Shown here: piece after piece, positions 23,573 to 35,490 of the stretch | Numbering within the stretch: the first letter of the stretch is position 1 | How the letters are laid out: the number at the start of each line of letters is the position of its first letter | NCBI RefSeq assembly: GCF_030272615.1 | Contig: NC_081412.1 | Location: 697,850,656-697,914,655, forward strand | DNA length: 64,000 bases | Source of the DNA: Cryptomeria japonica | Lineage: Eukaryota > Streptophyta > Pinopsida > Cupressales > Cupressaceae | Reading direction: 5' to 3' | Translations under genes and position numbers: made by a program | The notes under the pieces: generated by a model | The model's database searches: none | Seen by the model: only the letters and a program-made list of their open reading frames with translations | What the model was told of the DNA's origin: nothing

Positions 23573-25620
23573 ATGGATTGGCATTATACATTTCATAGGG
23601 AAGGTGGACGATTCATCCCTTCCATTCCTATTCCATCATCGTCCATAGAAATATTAGCTCAACAAATCAAAACTTTGCAACAACAGGTGACAAACATGGC
23701 TAGTCCTGACAACCATAGGGGCCGATTAGAAAACATGATGAGAGAAGTGATGAACATGAGGGGATCAGTATCAAACCAACCTTCTTCTTCTTGTGAGACC
23801 ATTTAAACATGCCATCCTTCATTCTTCAACAAAGTTGTTCCCACCTCAGTTCAACCAACATTAGAGTCATGTAAAACTTCCTTTTCTTTCAACCCACTAT
23901 ATCAATCATACCAATCACATCAACCCAACATTAAACATTCATTCAACCAAAATCACACCCCTTTCAACCAAAGTCCAAATCAAAATTCACATCAATCCAA
24001 CATTCAAACCTTTTTCAACCAAAATCACACCCCTTTCAACCAAAGTCCAAATAAAAATTCACATCAATCCAACATTCAAACCTCTTTCAACCAAAATCAC
24101 ACCCCTTTCAACCAAAGTCCAAATCAAAATTCACATCAATCCAAAATTCAAACTTCTTTCAACCAAAATCACACCCTTTTCAACCAAAGTCCAAATCAAA
24201 ATTCACATCAACCCAACATTCAAAATTCATTCAACCAAAATCACACCCCTTTCAACCAAAGTCCAAATCAAAATTCACATCAATCCAACATTCAAACCTC
24301 TTTCAACCAAAATCACACCCCTTTCAACCAAAGTCCAAATCAAAATTCATTCAACCAAAATCAAACCACTCTCACCCAAAATCATACTCCTTTCAACCAA
24401 AATCAAATCCCTTTCAAACAAATCCCAAATCAGCCATATCTATCCACCATTTCATCATCTCCTAAAGTCACACAAGACCAATCCATGCCATCTTTATCTA
24501 ATAGCACAACCTACCAATCACTATCCATCGTAAAAATCCAATCTAATTCATGTCATGATTCAGAGGATCTCATTCAAAACCCTTCTTCATCAAGCCAAAA
24601 TATTGAAACATTCCAACAATCTCCCATGCATTTCGAAACTCCTTCCCATGTCAAGAAGATGATCCAAAATCAGAAGAAATGAGTCCTGAAGAAAATAGAG
24701 ATCAAGAACAACCACTTCCATCCTAACTAATTTTTGATCAAGATCCCACCGACCAAGAATCTTATGATGACCACCTCGCTCTTTTCTATTACATTCATAA
24801 TCAAACCCTTCCATCTCAAGAACAAAGTGTCATTCCAAGTCCCATCCAACATTCACCTCCTAAACAAGATCAAGAAATCCCTTCCATACTTCCTAATAAT
24901 CCCTTTCAAAATGAAGATCAAAGCATACCTTTACCTTCATGTCCTAAACAAGATCCCATTATTTCTCTAAATCCTAATCAAGATCCCTCCATCCCTTCAT
25001 CTCCATGTCATAATCCTCTATGTTCTTCACAAGATTCCCTAAAAAATGTAGTCACTCATGATCCCAATCCCTCTACACAAGTTGTTCATGAACCCCTCGT
25101 CAATGAAATCACCAATCCAGATCATACTACATAGAGCAACCTGTCAACAATTGTATGTGTGTCATCATCAAATGCCAAAGTGGTGACAAAAACAAGCATG
25201 GCACTAGCTAATGAAATAAATACTCAAATTGTTTCATCATCTTCTTCATGCATAAGCATAACACCAACTAATAAGATAAACACTTGGTTGGTTTCATCAT
25301 CCTCTTCAAGTGCATCAATAAAAATAGGGATAACACCCACTCATGTCACAACTTCAGAACTAGAATCAATTTGCCTCATACACCCACACTTCATAGACTA
25401 GGGGAAAGAGGATCTACCACAGTTATATTTCTTAAAAAATAATAACGCTATTGCTGAATTCATGGGTTCTACAGCTGAATTTCCTTCTGATGATCCTCGA
25501 AATCAAAAAACTAAGGATATCAACATTGGAGATGATGAACATATACACTTAGTTGAGTCCTTATATCCTATTGGAAAACACATCTTTATCTGACTCTTCA
25601 AACAAAGACCAATGAACTAC
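23573..25620 (+). pseudogene. Gag-like ORF of the non-autonomous element, body 1 (broken)
   Basis: ATG at 23,573 opens a 77-codon frame with a short coiled coil (EILAQQIKTLQQQVTNMA). An in-frame TAA (23,804-23,806) replaces a Gln codon present in body 2. Beyond it the frame continues through six 24-residue repeats (FNQNHTPFNQSPNQNSHQ core), a Ser/Gln/Pro/Asp-rich tail, and Ser-rich blocks (ASSSNAKV.., VSSSSSCISITPTNKI) to about 25,620, with several stops and shifts. A coiled coil of similar type occurs in the true gag at 61.5 kb, but no gag core, zinc knuckle or pol motif is visible. The conserved order in both bodies implies a once-continuous, low-complexity protein. Its function is unknown. 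Confidence 0.65.
23942..24373 (+). repeat. 72-bp coding tandem repeat, body 1
   Basis: Six units start at 23,942, 24,014, 24,086, 24,158, 24,230 and 24,302. Each begins TTCAACCAAAATCACACC and carries TTCAACCAAAGTCCAAATCA and ACATCAA.CCAACATTCAAA. A 72-bp unit preserves frame (24 residues). Confidence 0.92.
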
Positions 25621-26785
25621 CTACACAAATATTATACCTAAAGGTTGGGTTAGTTTAGGTTTTACTTTCCGCATTGCATATCATTTTATTCAAAGCATTA
25701 CATTGCATATAGTTTCTTTCCAAGGACCATCATATTTAGAAGACACATTTGCAAAAGTTTCTGCATTAGCATATAGCAACATGAATAAAATAAGGCAACT
25801 GTTCAAGTTTATCATTCATTTCCATCCAAGAGAAGCAAAGGTCATCTCCTTTGTTAGATATTCGGACATGAAGTCTTTGAGGTTCTAAGGTCACTCATTC
25901 TCAACATTACCCTGTGACGACACTTTACTTATGGTTGGGTAGTGATTTCACTATTTGAGACTTGTTAACCCACAATCTATTAATTTCTATATCTCAAACA
26001 TATTAAGAAGATCTCTAATTCATTCTAGACACCTAGTTGATCATATGACTAGTGAAAAATCTAAAATTCTACTTTAGCACCACTGTAATTGTCACACCCA
26101 AGTAGGTTTCATTACTTAGAAGTCAAGGCAAGAAAAAAAAAAGGAGCTATGCCAAATATCCATCTCGAGGCAAAAAGAGAAATGATAGATAACTGAAATG
26201 TCATGTATATAAGTGTGATAAAAAAAACTTGACTATGGGAACATGCAAGTAACTCCATCAGGGCTATGAATGCCTACTGGCAATAGAGCAATATTTGAGC
26301 AATTACAATCTATAACTTCGTCGGAGCTCTCAAGGCTTGCTGGCAATGAGGCTCTATTTGGGATGCTTTTTGAAGTTAGTACAAACCATGTAGCTAGTCA
26401 TGTAGGATGCTAAGGATCTTTAGTGAACACAAGAGCAGGAATTAACTCATTTACACACACATGGGCAAAAGAAGATCAAAGTTTCAAGAACCAATGGGGA
26501 AGTTTTCCGTGTCTCCATTTGTAAATCCTAATCACTAAGTGTGTTGATATGAATGATCCTAGGGACCTTGGAGATTGATTGACCGCTTATCTATGAAAGG
26601 TTTTGCACCTCCATTTCAATTGGTGTATTACAAATGCAAAAACAAACATAGTCAACCTTGTTCAAATAGGAAATGCATGTTTATTCTGCATATTGAATTC
26701 ACATAGGTCATGTAAAAAATTATTTTGTCTCCACATGCATTCTGCAGATCATCATGTCATACAAGTCTGCACATTGGGGGCATAA
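25621..26785 (+). other. Body 1 distal region, mostly non-coding
   Basis: Conserved in body 2 (34,070-35,217). Short frames such as 25,703-25,888 (ending YSDMKSLRF) are partly preserved between the copies but have no recognisable domain. Confidence 0.5.
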
Positions 26786-27060
26786 CTGAAAAAACCCAAA
26801 AAATCAAATAAAGTCCTAAAAAAATCCAAAAACAATGAAAAAACTCAAAATCCAAAAATACTAAAAAACTTGAAATACCAAAAACATTCATATAAAGTCC
26901 TGAAAAAATCCAAAAATACTGAAAAACATGAAAAAATCCAAAACATCCATATAACGATCTTGAAAAAATCAACCAAAACATTCAAATAAGATCTTGAAAA
27001 TATCAACAAAAAACATTCAAATATCAATCTACATAGTCCAAAAATATCGAAAAAGCTCTT
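26786..27060 (+). repeat. A-rich degenerate repeat (CCAAAAA-type)
   Basis: Repeated AAAAAATCCAAAAA, AACATTCATATAAAGTCCTG and AAAATATC words form a purine-rich low-complexity tract in the 3' part of body 1. It is absent from body 2 because of the deletion there. Confidence 0.8.
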
Positions 27061-28017
27061 GGAAAAGAACTAAAAATCGATAATCAATCAATCAAAAAAC
27101 TTGCAATAAAATGTCTTGTGAGAAACAAATACTCTAGCAGATATACAACAAACACTTCACACAAAGTTAACAAAGGATACGACTATCCAGTCAAACATTT
27201 GCAATCAACTGGTCAAACTGTCTTATCAATCATATCATATCCATATCAACGTGATCATTATCTTGTCTTAAATAGAAGATGATACACTCAAAATCAGATA
27301 GGTCAGTCTTAAACAGGGTCTGCAACTTTTTTGAGATCAGACATTATCAACCATCACATAAAGCAATAGAGAACGAAGGCACAAGGTTAGTATAGCTACT
27401 GAATTTTGTTCGGGTCGGTCTTTATCTTTTATCATTTGGGGACAGATTATGTTCCTATGCTACTCAAGGATGTCCACAAGTGACTAGAGGAGTCATGATG
27501 GGCATTATCTTTTTATTTGTTTGTTGCTTGTCTGCTACGTGTTTGTTTCTTCAATGAGATATCTTTGCATCGTGGTTCCTTATACCCTGATGTGCTAAAC
27601 TTCATTGTTCAATAATAAGGCTCAGTGATGAATATATATTGGTGCAATAAAATAAATAATGACACAGGTTCATGATTCATTCAATTTCATTTTCATTTTC
27701 ATCTCATCTATTTATTGCTAGTTTGCTGATTCTTCTCTCATCATCTCTTTCTATATCATTTATTATTATCTAACATTGGTTTATTTCATCAATCTATTCT
27801 CTCATATTCTATCTCAATATCATCTTCACATCACCTATTTCTATCTCTAATCAACTAAATATTATTTCATTTGACATTCTTCTTTTTTCGATAGATCATT
27901 CATGTCTTTAATGCACAAACAATGTCTCAAGGGGGCATTACACCCTAAGTATCATTGGGGCATACTGGGGCAATTTTTTAATTTTATTTTTTGAAACAAT
28001 GTCATTCGACTTTGTCC

Positions 28018-28029
28018 CAAAGAGGGGCA
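28018..28029 (+). other. Polypurine tract preceding LTR2
   Basis: CAAAGAGGGGCA lies two bases before the TGTAGACACC start of LTR2, the expected position for plus-strand priming. Related G-rich words (CAAGGGGGCATT, TGGGGCATACTGGGGCAA) precede it at 27,928-27,972. Confidence 0.75.
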
Positions 28030-28031
28030 AA

Positions 28032-29293
28032 TGTAGACACCTAAAAAAATTTCATTGATCATGTACTAATTATTCCTCTAGTTAGTTAAATAATTCTTTA
28101 ATTCTTTAATTAATTTAATTAATCATATTCTTCTAATTCATATTACCTCATAATCTTACTAATTATTCTATTTCTTACTCTATCATCATTTAATCATTTT
28201 AATCATTTTCTAAATATTAATTAAATATTTATTATTTAATTAATCATGATTAATTCCCCAATTTAAATAATCTTTATTATTTAAATAAATTATTCTCAAT
28301 TTCTATCTCCAATCATCTAATCATTCAACCCTTTTCTAAATATTAATTAAATATTTACTATTTAATTAATTATGATTTAATTCCTTTAATTTAAATAATC
28401 TTTATTATTTAATTAAATTCCATTTCTACATAATTAAATAGTTTCTTTAAATTATTTAATTAACTAATTTTCCATTTCCGAATCCCCAAATTCTAATTTC
28501 ATTTAATTTCATATTCTTCTAATTTCATCCAAATCCAAGTACATGTGCATGATTTCAAAAACCAAATTGAAAATCAAAGTTAAGTTCTAAATATATTCAA
28601 ATACCAAATTGAATTAATAAATTCAATTATTTGAATTAAAATATCATGCAAAGATTAAATTGAAAATATAAATCTAAATGCAAGCACATGCTAAATTAAT
28701 TAATTGAATCAATTAATTAATTAAATCATTTATCTCTTCAACTTCTATTTCCATCTTTCAGTTAGCTTTTTCTATATTAAGCTTTCTTTGTTGTCTTCTT
28801 TATTTCCTCCAATCATTCTTTTTCTTCCTTCAATAAGCTTTTTCTCAATCAGTTGACTCAATTAATCTTTTCAATCTATTGAGTTCCACTCCTACAATCA
28901 ATAGTTCAATTATCAATTTTCATTTGAGCTCACCTGAGTTCCACCTCTTGATCATTTTGTTCCACCTTTCAATCAATCATCTCCAATTTTCTATAAATTG
29001 GGCATTCAATCTCCATTTTCAACAATCACGAACTTTGAATCTTTGTGTCACTTGTAGGTTACCAGCGTAATATCTAAGAGCCATCATACCACGAAGAGGA
29101 GAAGAGCAATGGAAGCAATATGCGATCTTGGGATAGGGAGTTTTGATTTCATTTGATTATTTTAATTCCTATTTGCTTGATTGCGTTATTCCATTGTCTT
29201 CTTTGTTAAATTCTTTGGTTAGGAGGGATTCATGATTTCCCTTTTGCTTCTAATTGATTACTTGTTTTTAAGATGAATTTTACATGCATTACA
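28032..29293 (+). mobile_element. LTR2, shared by both bodies (1,262 bp)
   Basis: Starts TGTAGACACC, ends ATGCATTACA. A TATAAAT box is intact at 28,992-28,998. It serves as 3' LTR of body 1 and 5' LTR of body 2. Confidence 0.88.
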
Positions 29294-29313
29294 TTTTGGT
29301 GAACTCAACGTGA
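29294..29313 (+). other. Primer-binding site, body 2
   Basis: TTTTGGTGAACTCAACGTGA, the decayed counterpart of 20,761-20,780. Confidence 0.6.
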
Positions 29314-29417
29314 ACTAACAACAATTTAACCTTCTTTATTTTTTTGTGTGATTTTTGCAGATTGTGTGGATTTTTCTTTTATTTTTGCAGGTTGTACGAA
29401 TTTTGAGAAAATATTTT

Positions 29418-30130
29418 CCATCACGCAATCGAGCATTCATAGTCACGCAATCATATAGACAACATCATCCATTCGACTCTTCATCACGCATTCATTCTAA
29501 CAGGGTCACGCAATTGCCCTGTCTAGATCACGCAATCGCCTTTCCTGCATCACCCATTCGTAGGAAGCTTTGTTGTTTAATTTTTTTCTTTCGTCTGTTA
29601 TTTGTTCAGTTTAATTCTTCCTCAAATTTGGTTAGTCCGAGATCAAATTTCTTTTACTTTATGATTTGATTAATATAGTTTATGGCAAGAAAAGTACAGT
29701 TCAGAATTTTAGGTGCAAGAAGGATGAAACAACAAAGAAGAGAAGCCAAACGCTATCAAAAGGTCCTCCAGGCAGAAAAATTGATACAAGATTTGGAAGA
29801 AAAATTGGCCTTACACATATATAATAGCCTAGTTCTTTCTTATACAGTTAGATATGATCTAATCAATATTGAATGAATGATGAGGGATTTGGCTAGGGCT
29901 TCGCAAATGGTTTCGCAGGTTCCTGATCAGGTTTAGTTTTCTTATTTTTTAGTTTTTGACTTTTGTTGTTGTCTGCCTTCTGTCATGCAATCGACCTCTT
30001 AGTGCTACAGAATCGACCAGATATCGTCATGCATTCGGTCTATCAGATTTATGCATTCGACTTGTTAGATTCACGCATTCAGTCTGTAAGTATCATGCAA
30101 ACGCACAGGTAAAATTACGCATTCACCTCT
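29418..30130 (+). repeat. Leader motif blocks 1 and 2, body 2
   Basis: Copies of TCACGCAATCG, TCACGCATTCA, TCACGCAATTG, ATGCAATCGACC, CATGCATTCGG, TTATGCATTCGAC and TTACGCATTCA cluster at 29,418-29,562 and 29,984-30,128, in the same two-block layout as body 1. Confidence 0.72.
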
Positions 30131-30599
30131 GTCAAGTTTTGCGTTTATGTTTTCTATTAGTTTGATTGTACTACTAATCTTTTGTTTACAGCTTGTGCCA
30201 GATTTTCAAAGAGGATTAGATTAGTATGTTTTCATGCATACTTCACACTTCATTTTTCATGCTTAAAATCAACAATAGTTAAAATTGGCATGCATGGATA
30301 ATCTCACACTTCGTTGATTGGTGCTTAAAACGAACATTGGCTAAAATGGACATGCATGGATAATCTCACACTTCGTTGTTGGTGCTTAAAATGGACATGG
30401 GCTAAAATTGACATGCATGCATCTCACACTTGGTTTTTGGTGCTTAAAATCAACAAATGGTTAAAATTGACATGTATGACTTCATACTTGGATTTGGTGT
30501 TGTAAACGGACATGCACACACGTATCTAACACCTAAATTTGGGTTATAAAATGAACGTGAATCAGGCTGCATTAGATTAAATCATTTTTTTCATTTTCT

Positions 30600-31270
30600 T
30601 AAGGTAAAGAACGTTTTATTGTGTCTGGGGTGGACCTATTGTTGCACTAACTAACTTTCTACCTGCCATCGGGCTCTTGGGAGAAAGAAGGAAGGTGACA
30701 ACGACATCCAAATTTTCTTTTACTCTTCACAGTCAGGGGTATCTTTGACTAGGGATTTCATCACCCCATAGAGGTACTTCTAATTGGGATGCGTTGGGGA
30801 TATCATCTCTCCCAGCGTACTCTCGAGTTTTTTGAGCCGTTATATAAATATACTGGTCAGGCAACTAGAGTGTTGAGTGAATTCGACGTATGTAGGGGCC
30901 TTCCCTACATCGATAAGCTCAACTAAAGCCTTAAGTGGCTTTCTCTGAGAATCCGTCATTGGATCGGGACCCCTCGAAACCTAATACTACGAACCAATCT
31001 AGTTGCCATAAAACCCTACATTCAGTGATTCCAGGAGTGCAGATCATACCCCATAGATATCCTTCATGTACCTTACACTATGATACAGGAATCCCTTGGC
31101 TATAAGATCTTCAGATCTTCGGGGTAAGAGAGATTGGCATGCCCGAGAAGTGTGTGCCGTGAAGTGGAGCCAGTGCAGCCAAACTCTCTATCTATTCATT
31201 TTGTCTCGGTATTTTATTGTAAGGGCTTCACTTGAATGGTTTCCACTATCCAGTCTAAGATTGTATTCTA
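30600..31270 (+). other. Conserved leader core, body 2
   Basis: Counterpart of 22,080-22,735, with CCCGAGAAGTGTGTGCCG then GAAGTGGAGCCAGTG at 31,142-31,175. Confidence 0.5.
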
Positions 31271-31527
31271 TGCTTTTTTATGTATCGATGTGCTAGACCA
31301 GTATTGAGTCAGTCCCTTGGGCAATTTTAGGTCCTTTCCCACGTATCTTCAAATTTTCTGAGATTGTATTAAAATTGAGTTAGTCAGCTATACATACCTA
31401 CCAGCAATTATTCTTAGATTTGGAAAACTACAAAACATTATCCTACACATGAAGCTACAGAAAACAAAGTCCATTTTGAAACCAAAACTAAAAATTCCTT
31501 GCATATTTATGACCCTAGGCAGTCTTT

Positions 31528-31830
31528 TACATCATCTTTTGCATAGTCCCACTTACGTCCTCATTATCGTCCTAATTCCTTGCATAGTTCTCACTTACAT
31601 CCTCATTATCGTCCTAAGTCCTTGCATAGTCCCCACTTACATCCTCACTATCGTCCTAAGTTCTTGCATTGTCCTCACTTACATCCTTATTATCATCCTA
31701 AATTCCTTTTATAGTCCTCATTCATGTCTTCATTATCATCCATAGTCGTTGCATAGTCCTAATTTTGAGTCCTCATTATCATCCTCATATACAACATTGT
31801 CTAGACCTCATATACGTCTATCTTAGTCCG
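31528..31830 (+). repeat. 41-44-bp minisatellite, body 2
   Basis: About six or seven units of the same repeat as 22,978-23,395; two or more units fewer than body 1. Confidence 0.82.
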
Positions 31831-32021
31831 TCATCATTTGCATAATCATCCTAAAAATTCATACCCCAAACTTCCAAATCACAATCAAAGGATCAATCAA
31901 ACTCAACATCAACTCAAACAAGTTTGTCAAGTTCAACCAATCAAACATTGTCACATTCAGAGAAATGGAGAAAATATCTTACATGTTGTGATCCTAGGTC
32001 CAAACCAAACAAAAAAACATC

Positions 32022-34090
32022 GTGGATTGGCATTATAAATTTCATAGGGAAGGTAGACGATTCATCCCTTCCATTCCTATTCCATCACCATCTATAGAAA
32101 TATTAGCTCAACAAATCAAAACTTTGCAACAACAAGTGACAGACATGGCTAGTCCTGACAACCATAGGGGCTAGTTAGAAAACATGATGAGAGAAGTGAT
32201 GAACATGAGGGGATCAGTATCAGACCAACCTTCTTCTTCTTGTGAGACCATTCAAACATGCCAACCTTCATTCTTCAATAAAATTGTTCCCACCTCAGTT
32301 CAAGCAACATTAGAGTCATGTAAAACTTCCTTTTCTTTCAACCCACTATATAAATCATACCAATCACATCAACCCAACATTAAAAATTCATTCAACCAAA
32401 ATCACACCCCTTTCAACCAAAGTCCAAATCAAAATTCACATCAATACAACATTCAAACCTCTTTCAACCAAAATCACACCCCCTTCAACCAAAGTCCAAA
32501 TCAAAATTCACATCAATCCAACATTCAAACCTCTTTCAACTAAAATCACACCCCTTTCAACAAAAGTCCAAATCAAAATTCGCATCAATCCAACATTCAA
32601 ACCTCTTTCAACCAAAATCACACCCTTTTCAACCAAAGTCCAAATCAAAATTCACATCAACCCAACATTCAAAATTCATTCAACCAAAATCACACCCCTT
32701 TCAACCAAAGTCCAAATCAAAATTCACATCAATCCAACATTCAAGCCTCTTTCAACCAGAATCACACCCCTTTCAACCAAAGTCCAAATCAAAATTCACT
32801 CAACCAAAATCAAACCTCTTTCATGCAAAATCATACTCCTTTCAGCCAAAATCAAATCTCTTTCAAACAAATCCCAAATCAGCCATATCTATCCACCATT
32901 TCATCATCCCCTAAAGTCACATAAGACCAATCCATGCCATCTTTATCTAATAACACAACCTCCCATTCACTATCCATCGTACAAATCCAATCTAATGCAT
33001 GTCATGATTCAGAGGATCTCATTCAAAACCCTTCTTCATCAAGCCAAAATGTTGAAACATTCCAACAATCTCCCATGCATTTCCAAACTCCTTCCCCATG
33101 TCAAGATGATGATCCAAAATCAGAAGAAATGAGTCCTGAAGAAAATAGAGATCAAGAACAACCACTTCCATCCTACCTAATTTTTGATCAAGATCCCACC
33201 GACCAAGAATCTTATGATGACCCCCTCGCTCTTTTCTATTCCATTCATAATCAAACCCTTCCATCTCAAGAACAAAGTGTCATTCCAAGTCCCATCCAAT
33301 ATTCACCTCCTAAACAAGATCAAGAAATCCCTTCCATCCTCCCTAATAATCCCTTTTGAAACCAAGATCAAAGCATACCTTTACCTTCATGTCCTAAACA
33401 AGATCCCATTATTTCTCTAAATCTTGATCAAGTTCCCTCCATCCCTTCATCTCCATGTCATAATCCTCTATGTTCTTCACAAGATTCCCTAAAAAATGTA
33501 GTCACTCATGATCCCAATCTCTCTAGACTAGTTGTTCATGAACCCCTCGTCAATGAAATCACCAATCCAGATCATACTACACAGAGCAACTTGTCAACAA
33601 TTGTATGTGTGTCATCATCAAATGCCAAAGTGGTGACAGAAACAAGCATGACACTAGCTAATGAAATACATACTCAAATTGTTTCATCATCTTCTTCATG
33701 CATAAGCATAACACCAACTAATAAGAACAACACTTGGTTGGTTTCATCATCCTCTTCAAGTGCATCAATAAAAATAGGGATAACACCCACTCATGTCACA
33801 ACTTCAGAACTAGAATCAATTTGCCTCATACACCCACACTTCATAGACTAGGGGAAAGAGGATCTACCACAGTTAGATTTCTTTTAAAATGATAACACTA
33901 TAGCTGAATTCATGGGTTCTAGAGCTGGATTTCCTTCTGATAATCCACAAAATCAAAAAACTAAGGAAATCAACATTGGAGATGATGAACATATACACTT
34001 AGTTGAGTCCTTATATCCTATTGGAAAATACATCTTTATCCGACTCTTCAAACAAAGACCAATGAACTACCTACACAAATATTATACCTA
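32022..34090 (+). pseudogene. Gag-like ORF of the non-autonomous element, body 2 (broken)
   Basis: The counterpart of the body-1 start codon is GTG (32,022-32,024) and a TAG replaces an Arg codon just before LENMMREVMNMRGS. From 32,184 the frame is open through the position where body 1 has TAA (CETIQTCQPSF) and into the repeats. It breaks in the third repeat unit (CAACTAAAATC, Gln to stop). The downstream block at 32,934-33,357 is open for 141 codons (CQDDDPKSEEMSPEENRDQE, then LIFDQDPTDQESYDD). Ser-rich and distal blocks follow to about 34,090. The two bodies carry different inactivating changes, so both decayed after duplication or came from different broken parents. Confidence 0.65.
32391..32822 (+). 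repeat. 72-bp coding tandem repeat, body 2
   Basis: Six units start at about 32,391, 32,463, 32,535, 32,607, 32,679 and 32,751, the same number and order of variant units as in body 1. Confidence 0.92.
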
Positions 34091-35217
34091 AAGGCTGGGT
34101 TAGTTTAGGTTTTACTTTCCACATTGCATATCATTTTATTCAAAGCACTGCATTGCATACAGTTTCTTTCCAAGGACCATCATATTTAGAAGTCACATTT
34201 GCAAAATTTTTTGAATTATCATATAGCAGCATGAATAAAATAAGGCAACTGTTCAACTTTATCATTCATTTGCATCCAAGAGAAGCAAAGGTCATCTCCT
34301 TTCTTAGATATTCAGAAATGAATTATTTGAGGTTCTAAGGTCATTCATTCTCAATATTACCCTATGATGACGCTTTACTTATGGTTGGGTAGTGATTTCA
34401 CTATTTGAGACTTGTTAACCCACAATCTATCAATTGCTATATCTCAAACATATAAAGAAGATCTCTAATTCATTCTAGACACCTAGTTGATCATATGACT
34501 AGTGAAAAAACTAAAATTCTACTTGAGCACCATTGTAATTGTCACTCCCAAGTAGGTTTCATTACTTAGAAGTCAGGGCAAGAAAAAAAAAAAAAAAGAG
34601 CTATGCCAAATATCCATCTCAAGGAAAAAAGAGAAATGATATATAATTGAAATATCATGTATATAAATGTGATAAAAAAGATTGACTATGGGAACATGCA
34701 AGTAACTCCATCAGGGCTATGAACGCCTACTAGAAATAGAGCAATATTTGAGCAATTACAATCTATAACCTCGTCGGAGCTCTCAAGGCTTGCTGGCAGC
34801 GAGGCTCTATTCGGGATCCTTTTGAAGTTAGAATAAACCATGTAGATAGTCATATAGGATGCTAAGGATCTTTAGTGAACACAAGAGAAGGAATTAACTC
34901 ATTTGCACACACATGGGCAAAAGATGATCAAAGTTTCAAGAACCAACGGGGAATTTTTCCACGTCTCCATTTGTAAATCCTAGTCACTAAGAGTGTTGAG
35001 ATGAATGATCCCAGGGACCTTGGAGTTTGATTGACCACTTATCTATGAAAGGTTTTGCACCTCCATTTCAATTGGTGTATTACAAATGCAAAAACAAACA
35101 CAGTCAACCTTGTTCGAATAGGAAATGCATCTTCATTCAGCATATTGCATTCACATAGGTCATGTCAAAAATTAAATTGTCTCCACATGCATTCTGCAGA
35201 TCATCATGTCATACAGG
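34091..35217 (+). other. Body 2 distal region and deletion junction
   Basis: Follows body 1 up to the sequence TCATCATGTCATACA, then jumps to the middle of an LTR at 35,218. About 1.27 kb of 3' body and about 1.0 kb of 5' LTR are missing at this joint. Confidence 0.75.
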
Positions 35218-35485
35218 TCACAAACTTTGAATCTTTGTGTCACTTGCAGGTTACCAGTGTAATATCTGAGAGCCATCATACCACGAAGAGGAGAAGATCA
35301 ATTGAAGAAATATGCGATCTTGGGATAGGGAGTTTTGATTTCATTTGATTATTTTAATTCCCATTTGCTTGATTACATTATTCCATTGTCTTATTTGTTA
35401 AATTCTTTGGTTAGGAGGGATTCATGATTTCCCTTTTGCTTCTAATTGATTACTTGTTTTTAAAATGAATTTTACATGCATTACT
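35218..35485 (+). mobile_element. Truncated LTR3 (3' part only)
   Basis: Matches the last 267 bp of LTR1/LTR2 (AACTTTGAATCTTTGTGTCA, ACCACGAAGAGGAGAAG, TACATGCATTAC) with A to T at the final base. It lacks the TATA box and all of U3. Confidence 0.85.
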
Positions 35486-35490
35486 CTTAT
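35486..35490 (+). other. Target-site duplication, right (CTTAT)
   Basis: Repeats the five bases at 19,520-19,524 that flank LTR1. Confidence 0.7.

Larger units (their letters stand above)
19525..35485 (+). mobile_element. Tandem non-autonomous LTR retroelement array (LTR-body-LTR-body-partial LTR)
   Basis: Three LTR copies (19,525-20,760; 28,032-29,293; partial 35,218-35,485) alternate with two homologous bodies, and the whole is bounded by one CTTAT pair. Body 1 (20,761-28,031) is complete from primer site to polypurine tract. Body 2 (29,294-35,217) matches it closely but lacks the last 1.27 kb. Neither body has a recognisable protease, reverse transcriptase or integrase. Each has a motif-rich leader, a 41-44-bp repeat array, a gag-like ORF with 72-bp repeats and a long non-coding 3' part. 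By gypsy-like LTR ends and leader similarity to the element at 58.5 kb, it is probably a non-autonomous gypsy derivative. A tandem arrangement with a shared middle LTR usually arises by unequal recombination between LTRs. Confidence 0.85.

Noticed and set aside
23942-24373. Possible CRISPR-like array (72-bp periodicity)
   Set aside because: The whole unit is repeated with no unique spacers, and the repeat is in a coding frame of a plant retroelement.
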